Shown: piece after piece, positions 52,701-61,700 of the stretch
How the letters are laid out: the number at the start of each line of letters is the position of its first letter
How positions within the stretch are numbered: the first letter of the stretch is position 1
NCBI GenBank assembly: GCA_030141605.1
Contig: JAQGDQ010000333.1
Location: 186,001-250,000 of the forward strand
Source of the DNA: Tubiluchus corallicola
Lineage: Eukaryota > Priapulida > Priapulimorpha > Priapulimorphida > Tubiluchidae
Length of the DNA stretch: 64,000 nt
Direction of reading: 5' to 3'
Made by a program: the position numbers and the translations under genes
Notes under the pieces: model-generated
Databases searched by the model: none
What the model saw: only the letters and a program-made list of their open reading frames with translations
What the model was told of the DNA's origin: nothing

Positions 52701-55700
52701 GACTTGACACTACCTAGCCACATACCAAAAATGGTGGCCCTAGCTCAAACATATCTAGAGAGCTAGGAGGAGGAGGAGATCCAGCCTAATGAAAAAAACA
52801 AGCATTCGGCTCTGTCACCTTTGACCCAGGGGTAGCGGGTTATGTGCAAACATGAATCCCCCTACCTTGGGGAATGCACCCTGTGAGTTTTGTGAACCTA
52901 GCCCTGTGAGTGTGTGAGTTATTAAAGAAACAAAACGTCGCAAATAATAATAAAGAATGAAAACCGGGAGTAAACCAAGAAGATTCTGCTGTAATTTCAA
53001 TTATTTAAGAAAATTTGGCAATCCAATAATAAACTAACTGCCCATTTTATTCTGGCTAACAAGCATATAAGCTAAATATAATTTAAAACGACATATTTAT
53101 TGTCCATTCCCCGTACTATTTTTATTAGAAAGTGATTATAAAAATTACTAGTGAGTACAAGTGGACGTCCTTTGTGATTTGAGTGCATAGATTTAAATGC
53201 CATGCATGAGTAGAAAAGTACTGCATATTGAACAGTACCTTAAAAGTGTGTCGTTCAAAAGCTGTTTTTTCCTTATAGTCCAAAATCAGTTTTTGTATTG
53301 TACCACATGGTGCCCATTGTTTCTAAATCAAACAATTTAAATCTATTTAAATTTAAAACAATTAGATTAAATCTAAAACAATAAAACAAATCTAGATTCA
53401 AAAAAATTTAAATGTCAAATAATTTAAATCAATATGATGCCCAAGTCAAACAATTTAAATCTATGCACTTGAGTCATACAAAAAAACCATTTTACAGCAG
53501 TTTATTAGGACAATGCACTTTTAACAGTAGCTCTGTAATGGGCATTTAGTAAAGCTTTAGTGAACTAGAAAACTAGTGATGATGATTGTGATGACAGTGA
53601 TAATGGTGACAATGGTTGTGATGTTGTGATAATGATGATGGTGTAATTACTAATAATGATAGTAGCAATATTACTTCGAGTACAATATTACTTCAATTAC
53701 ATTTGATCATAGGCTGGCTATCTTACAAAAGCTGTTGACATGGCATTTAAAGGCAATCAGACATCGGCACTGCACATGATTTCTGGTGACATACGAGACA
53801 ATGTAGATCCGGAACTTATCTCAAAAATGGTGACCTTCTTTACAGAAAACCATCAAATAGACAAAGCAGTTGATATGCTAGTGAAAAGTAAGCGGGTGAG
53901 TGCATATAGCATTAAATGTAGGAAATGCATTTAGGGATAAAAAGTAGGTAAATTTCTAGCTGTTACCTAACCTATTAGCAAAGTTGTAAATTTCCATATT
54001 TTTTAAAACTTTGTTTACCAAAGGATAACTAAATCCTTATTCGAGATCTAAGATTTTTGGTGAATTCATTCAGTATGTTGGAAAGTTCGTACAATGTTAA
54101 CACCCATTTTGTAATTATTAAAATTTATTAATGCTGTTTATTTATTTTTTCTGTTTTATCATTAGCCAGTGCTGAGCGTAAGTTAACAAATTGTGTTATT
54201 GATGATGTCTGCATTTGTTTACAGTATTTTGATGCACTGGATTTATGTGTTGGACATAACATACAGATCACTGAAGAATTAGCAGAACAGTTTACTCTAG
54301 AGAAAGAGAATGTCGATGCAGCAACACGGAATAAGTTGCTGGAGAAGATAGCTGACTGTGCTATGCAACAAAGATCGTATCACTTGGCAACAAAGAAATT
54401 CACACAAGCTGGCAATAAAGTGAAGGCAGGTTATGTTGTTATTTCACTTTCCGACATTTTGCAATATATCTTGGTTACACACGTGCACTTCAAATATGCC
54501 CTGTAACAAAACTAGGGATTCCTAGAAACTGTGGTCATTTTTATGTTATAGCTTGTACATATATGAGGCTGTAGAGATTTGATTGTAGAGCTCAGTAGAG
54601 ATAGAGACTGTATTGTAGTGGGCGCATTTGTAGCGGGTACATGGTTATGAGGTGGGCGCATTTTATGTGTTTAGTGTGTGATTTCCCAGGTTTGATACTC
54701 ACTCCAGGCAGTACATTCGTAAACCTTGGTTGTTTAGCAGAAAGAACGTATATACATCAAAATATGGCTGAGAAACTTCTGTTGGTTTGGTATCTCATCT
54801 TAGAGACATATCCTTGATATAGAATGAGGCTCTTCTCATTGAATAGGCTCTGCCTTTGTGAGATTCTGGCTTGCAGTGTGCAGAAGTGCATAAAATGTAG
54901 GTAAGATTGAAAATCTGTCAGGGTTTAGTTCACCTTTAAAACTAGAGTCACTTTTTCTACATGTATGTGAATTGTCAACCAAGACCTTATTGTCTCTCTT
55001 ATATGTGAAACTTTGATGTTTTTGTTTCCTAGTTGAAGTTAATACGAACACAATTTTTCTTTGAAATTTACAAACTTATAGATGTTATTGACGATTGGCA
55101 TTACTTTTAATTTAATTGATGTTTGCTTTCTGTTAGGCTATGAGAGCTTTACTGAAATCTGGAGATACAGAAAAGATCGTCTTTTTTGCAAATGTGTCAA
55201 GGCAGAAGGAAATTTACGTCATGGCAGCTAACTATCTTCAGACATTGGATTGGAGGAAAGAGCCGGAGCTTATGAAACATATTATTACATTCTATACTAA
55301 AGGCAGGGCTTTAGAATCGTTGGCTGGTTTCTATGATGCTTGTGCTCAGGTATCCAATTTTTTTAGTTAAAGATGCTTGGGATTGTCATATAACCGTGTA
55401 ACTACTTTTTTGTAGTATTACTGTTTAAACTGCAAATTAACAGAAACATACATAAAGTTTGAGCCTAATAAGTTGAAACAAAATATTGTGTAGCAAAAAT
55501 ACTCAAATGCAAAATACATAGCTAATTAAATAGTGAAAATGTAACCTAAAATATTACAGCACGTTTTCTGACGTGTGATAGAAGTTCAGCCAAAGAGTGG
55601 TGCAGTTTTCCTACTTACATCATAGCAGCATATAGTTGGCTTAAAGATGAAATACATGTAGTACTAAGACAAGGAAAAAATACAAATATTTGGCAATACA

Positions 55701-58700
55701 ATAACAAAAATTAGTGCCCCAATTCACACATTAAGCTTTGCCACGTCAGTGACTTCGCTCACACCTTTTACCTGCATTATACTACTGCCACATGGTGTTT
55801 GAAATTCAGAAAAAATCCTTACAAACCGTTTCTTGTTTTGTTTAAATTACAGTTCCACATCTGCCTACATATACAGCACAAGGCATGGAGTTTATCACAT
55901 GACAACTGAGCTAATTAATACCATTCGTTATTAGTATTTGCATTCACATAAATTGTGCCGTCGTCAGCAAATCTAAACTTCTAAACATTTCTGTTTGGGT
56001 CAATTTCACTAAACATATCTGATACATACAGAATAAACATTAGTGGTGACAGGACATTTCTGTGCGGTACACCTGCATGACACGACAGTTCTTCTGACAA
56101 ATAATTTTCAATTCATATTTTAATATGCCTGTTTTTCAGAATTGAGCAAATTAGTCTGAAAAGCCTGCCTGCTACACCTGCTTGGGCTAACTTAAATATT
56201 AAACCGTTCATACAAATGTTATCGAAGACACAAAAGAATGCAATGTCAGGACAGTTTTGAAGCCTGTTTCTTTCAATAGTGGAAACTAGTCTAAGCAGAT
56301 ACCGATTTGTGCTACCCAATGGTAGAAACCCTTCCTGCTCTTGATCTACAATGCTATTGTCATTTAACCAGGTCCACAATCTGACTTATATGGGCTTTTC
56401 TACTATTTTGCCATAATAGATGCAATCGTAATTGGCCTATAATTTGAGGGGTCACTGTAATCGTTTCTTCCATTTTTACAGAGGAATATTACTTTTGTGC
56501 TGTTTGGCCATTTATCAGTTCTTAAACATAGATTAGCTAGATTTAGTAATAAACTGCTCCCCCAAAAACACATGCTCATGTTTCAACATGAGTGAGTGAC
56601 ATCCATCACAGTCCATGCTTTTATTAGAAACCTTCATGTTTCTTTATCGCAAAAGTGAGTTCAACTATTGTAAAATTTGCATTAAACCAACTATTAGCTT
56701 CTTGCTTTTAATTTAATTCCTTCAGCTACTTCATTTTCTACATATTCGAACCATGCTTGATCAAAGTGTTAGTGTATTTGCAGCTAAACGGCAGAACGTC
56801 TCAGCCACACATGCATTTCACTGCATTTTAGACCATTTTGCTGTTGTTTGTAGCTATTTCCTTAGGCAAGGTCCTAGTTTAAAACTGATTATGTCACTTC
56901 AAACTCGTGACTTATAATTTCATTACTACCATGAAAGGGGGTGCCAGCCTGTAAATGCGGAAGTGCAGTTATAGTTAGTTAAAAACTGTCTGGACAACGG
57001 AAATCGAAAGAGAATCGACACTATATAAGTGATATACGCAAACATAACTTCACTATGCAAATCATCTTACTGCTCGGGTATTGTGCAAACAAACAAGGGA
57101 TTAATATGTTTCTTTGTTTACAGCTAAAAAAATTTATTTAGCCATAAAAAAATTTTTCTTAAGAAATTCTGTGGACGCACAGGCGTCAGCGCATCCACCT
57201 GCCAGAGCCCGTGATGCAAGTATTTTAAATTATTAAGAATTTTCTTTTCCAGGTATATAAGTCTTTCAAACAAGTAAACGTAATGCTAAGTAATATAACG
57301 CACTATGAAAGTTCTCTAGGATATACTTTGAAATTGCCTTTTCTCTCCCTTTAAGCAAGAGGTTTGTTGATTGACATTGCTTCTAGAATACCATTTTCGA
57401 TGTAGAGAAAAAACCTGGCCAGTGAATAATATACTTATATTATTAAGCCCTGAGTACTTGAACATACTGACATGTCTCATATGCTCCCTCTGGAACTTGA
57501 GACTTCATTGGAACGAACATCCTTGATAATTTCGTGATAAATTTATAGTTGTGTGGGCATGCATAAGGAGCAAGAGTAAAGACACATTCCCATTTTCATA
57601 TTAGCCTTAGTCTGTGAAATACAGTTTAGGCATTGTATGACGATTTGTTTGAAAGTTTTTTTTTATTTTGCTATATGTTTTGAACAATTAGTAGTTGAAT
57701 AATAGTTTTTATTTGATTTATGATTTATTTGCAGGCCATTGGAAACTTATAAGCACTGGCTAATACATTTCTCTTTGCTTAGAACTTGATGTTTATTTGT
57801 TAGGTTGAAATAGATGAATACCAGAATTACGAGAAAGCACTCGGTGCTTTGAATGAAGCTTATAAGTGTCTGTCAAGAACAAAGATGGATAACCAAGCTG
57901 AGCACGATGAAAAGATGAATGCCATGAAGTCAAAAATTGATCTTGTTAAGAGATTTGTCCAAGCTAGACGGTAAGTGCTAACTCATTGTTCACCTGTCGG
58001 CTGTTGTTGTGAATGAAAATGTACTGATAGCCTAGTGGGAATTCTACTGAAATCCCAATTTCTTCACTTACTTTTTCTTGATGTGTCAAAGGCTTTTCAT
58101 ACAGTTAAAATAAGCATCTTACTTAACAAATTATCAGAAGTTTTAGAAGAAGACGAGTTGTATTTTGTCAGCATATTCTTGTAAAATCTCACTATTCAAG
58201 TCTGATATGAAGGAAGGATGAGTGTCTCATTCTATTTTAACATCAGTGTACCTCATGGGAATTGTTTGAGCTCCGAATTTTTCCCTTTTTATTTTGCTGT
58301 AGCTATGACAGATGATAACTATGCACATTGTGAAGAAATGAAGAACCATACTTACATAGATCTTAATTCAGGAAACTTAAGACCAGATATACTTGTTGAA
58401 CATAATTGTGGTACATTTAGAAGACCTTCATCTTTAATCTCAATGTAATGTGCAGATGATATAGCTTGCATTACAGCTAATATATACGAACTGGAAGATG
58501 TAAAATGCACGATCGGCTGCGATTTAGAAAAATATAATCTTAAAGTCAACAATACAAAGACTAAATAATATCACATCCTGTGAAGTGATGATGCAGGGAA
58601 AAAATGTCAATGCCAACATACAACAAAAGAAAAATTTTCTGTAGGATTGTTTGCTTATACAGTTCTCACAACCATTTTTCAAAATAATAGACCTTGTCTT

Positions 58701-61700
58701 GAAACTGATTTTCAATCTAACCTGGTTGCTATTGCAATTGCTAAGGCAAACAGTAACCATGGCAACAAATTTATGAGAATAACATTTTATACATTAGACT
58801 AAGAATTTGATTGCCAAGGCTAATGCTGTGTAGGATTGTCTTAAAATTCAACAGACCATAAAAAATTTTCCAGAAAGCCAATTCATAGGGGAAATTTTTC
58901 TGTTATACTACGTAACATCACGGAGAATAACCCTATAATCGGAGAATTTACTTCGCCTGCTGCACATGACTGTGCCTGTTTTTTGCACCGTGTCCTTGTA
59001 AAAGTAACGATTTTGCTATCCACTATCTGTGTTTTATGATACTGTGCTCAGACAGCTTCTGTATAATCATTTGCACAAATTCATTGTGTTGCTTATTATC
59101 CTTTGGCATCAGTATCACCTGTAACACCAGCTATTGTTTTATTGTAAATGAAGAAAAGTTAGTTATTAACGGCCAAGTTGATGTCTTCAAACTGATATAA
59201 TTTCATGTTTAAAAAAAGACGAGAGTGGTCAGTTTTTCAGTTTATTCAGGCTTGTTGGCGATGCTCTACTTTCGGTGCAAACATTGAAACTCATGCATGC
59301 TGTCTTGTCTGTCCTTTTGCTGCACTTAATTTCTTGGATTTTTCTTTTGTATAAAGTAAAATTGTATGTATTAATTTCGCTGGTATATATATATATATAT
59401 ATATATATCGCTGGACGAGGCTACAGGTCCAACAACGGCACCATTTTCAATGATCTATACATCAAACAAAAGGTCCAGACCCACAGATTTGCCATTGAGT
59501 GTTTATTTTTCGAATTGGGCCCACCGGGACGAACGGCGGGCAAAAACCTCCAAAAATGGCCATTTTTTGCAAAACTTCTACCTCTTATTTCTGGAGAACG
59601 GGAATGTGTCTGGCATGGTGCCAGTAATGGTTAAGTAACCCATTCTACGGTGAGCGTTATAGTCACATTTAGAATTCTGGGGAGGGCCATGGCGCCCCAT
59701 GACGGATGTTTTCCCGGAGCCAACCACGCAAATTTTGCGGAAAACTGCTCAAACAGCCTCTAGGAAAACTCAACTTGTGGAACTGTTTGGGCATGCTGGG
59801 TAAAAACAAACACACTCGCAGAAAGACAATGAAATGGGAGGGGTGTATTTCGAAGTTCTTTTTCTACCCCCTGTGCTGCACGCTATCTGGAACATCCATT
59901 GTCTTTGAGTGGCTGTTCCAGGCATTGTCTTCTACAGTGGTATAGATTGTACATATAAATAAGTTCTGTTAGCTTATTATCATCTGAGAAGCAGCAAAAA
60001 AAACTATGTGGAATGTCCGCACATTATTGATCATGGGTAAACAGACTAAGAGCATTTATTATAGCACACAGTTTCGATTTTGTGGAAAATGTTTGGAATG
60101 GTTTTGTTGTGATTCTGTGCTGTTGGTGCTGGTGCCATAGGTGTCGTTGTCGTTGCCACCATCATCATCATCATCAACATCATGATCACCATGCGAGGTG
60201 GTGGATTTGATGTGGTGTGGGTTGTGTGGTGTGGTGGTGGTGTTCTGTGGGTGTTCTGCTATTGATGGTGTGGTGGGGTGGTAGGGTGTGGTTCAGTGTG
60301 GTCTGGGCGGCATTCTGTGGTATTGATAATGTGGTGTGTGTGGTGTTGGTGGAGTGATGTGTGTGTGGTGTTGGTAGAGTGGTGTGGGTGGCAGAGCATG
60401 GGTGGTGTGGTGTGGGTAGTGTGGTATGGTGTGGTGTGTGGGTGGTGCGGTGCAGTGCAGTGTGGTGGTATGGTGTGGCGCAGTGTGGTGTGATGTGGTG
60501 GAGTGATATGGTGTGGGTTATGTGTTGATTTATGTGAAAATTCTTTTTTGCGGGGTTTGGCTAGTCACAATGAATTTACTTCAAAAGCTTTTGTAGTGAA
60601 TTGGACATATTATTGCACTATGAGAAAGAGAAGTTACCTTAAGTCCAGTGACTTGTTGTGGACACGCAATAAAGATCATGATGCCACAATGTGATAACGA
60701 ATTTTTGTGTAGTGGCATAAGGTGAATAAAGATATGAATCAGGGAGGAACTGTAAAATACTTATTTTTTTTGCAGGTCTTATGATGACAATCAGACAGAA
60801 GGAGTAAAGTTATTCCAAGTTTTACTGGAGGAACCAGGCATTGAACAAGCAATCCGGATTGGAGATATTTTTGGATTTTTAGTAGAGCACTATACTCGTA
60901 ATGAAAAATATAAAATGGTTTGTTGCATTTAATTGCTTTTTTGTTTTAGCAATTTAACGTATAATAAATATTGAGCAGTCTGTGCGTATTTGTATTTCTA
61001 TTGTGCTATATTTGCTTGTACTTTGAGGCAATTTGAAACTGGACAAATTGTTGGGAATGGAAATTGTTAGTAAAATTAGTAGTACGTAGAACATTACTGG
61101 AATGATCCTTAACTCACATGTTAGAAACGTGTATTTTTGCCAGGTACACTGAAATTAGGGTTGCCAGTTGCCAAATAAAGAGACTGAGGACAAATCAGTT
61201 AGGGCATTCGAATGGATGGGCTTTGTCATAAACGCCCACACTGCAAGGGTACTCACTAATGTACTAAACAAAATTTAATTAGGTAGATTAAGTTACACAT
61301 AGACACGACACATGAATGTAAGATGGAAGCTGACTGATAATGATAACTTAATAACATTTGTGCTATTAAGACATCACCAAGACAAGTGAACAGTAAATCA
61401 TGCATATGTACATCCACAAACTGTAATTCAACATTGCCGAAGCTAGAAGACATTTCCATGTCACTGTTTGTTATTTCCCTAGCAAACTATGGCAAAAATT
61501 AGCAACAAAAGGCAGAAACAAGGTGCAATCTCTGAAAACACGGCACATCTGGTAACCCTAATTGGAAATTTAGAACACATATTACTGAGTTACGACTCAC
61601 TTATCATCAAATTTAAAGTACTAATGCTAAATAGATGCTGAGGACATTTCATAATGTTCTGACAAGAAGAAACTGTTTTTGAAATTTTTAGGCCTATTCT

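Noticed and set aside
54426-54435. Canonical GT donor for IFT140 exon 26 at GCAG|GTTATG
   Set aside because: It would add four bases and shift the frame before the conserved AMRALLKSG block.
60278-60493. Trp/Val/Gly/Cys-rich open frame
   Set aside because: Reading of the GTGGT simple repeat.
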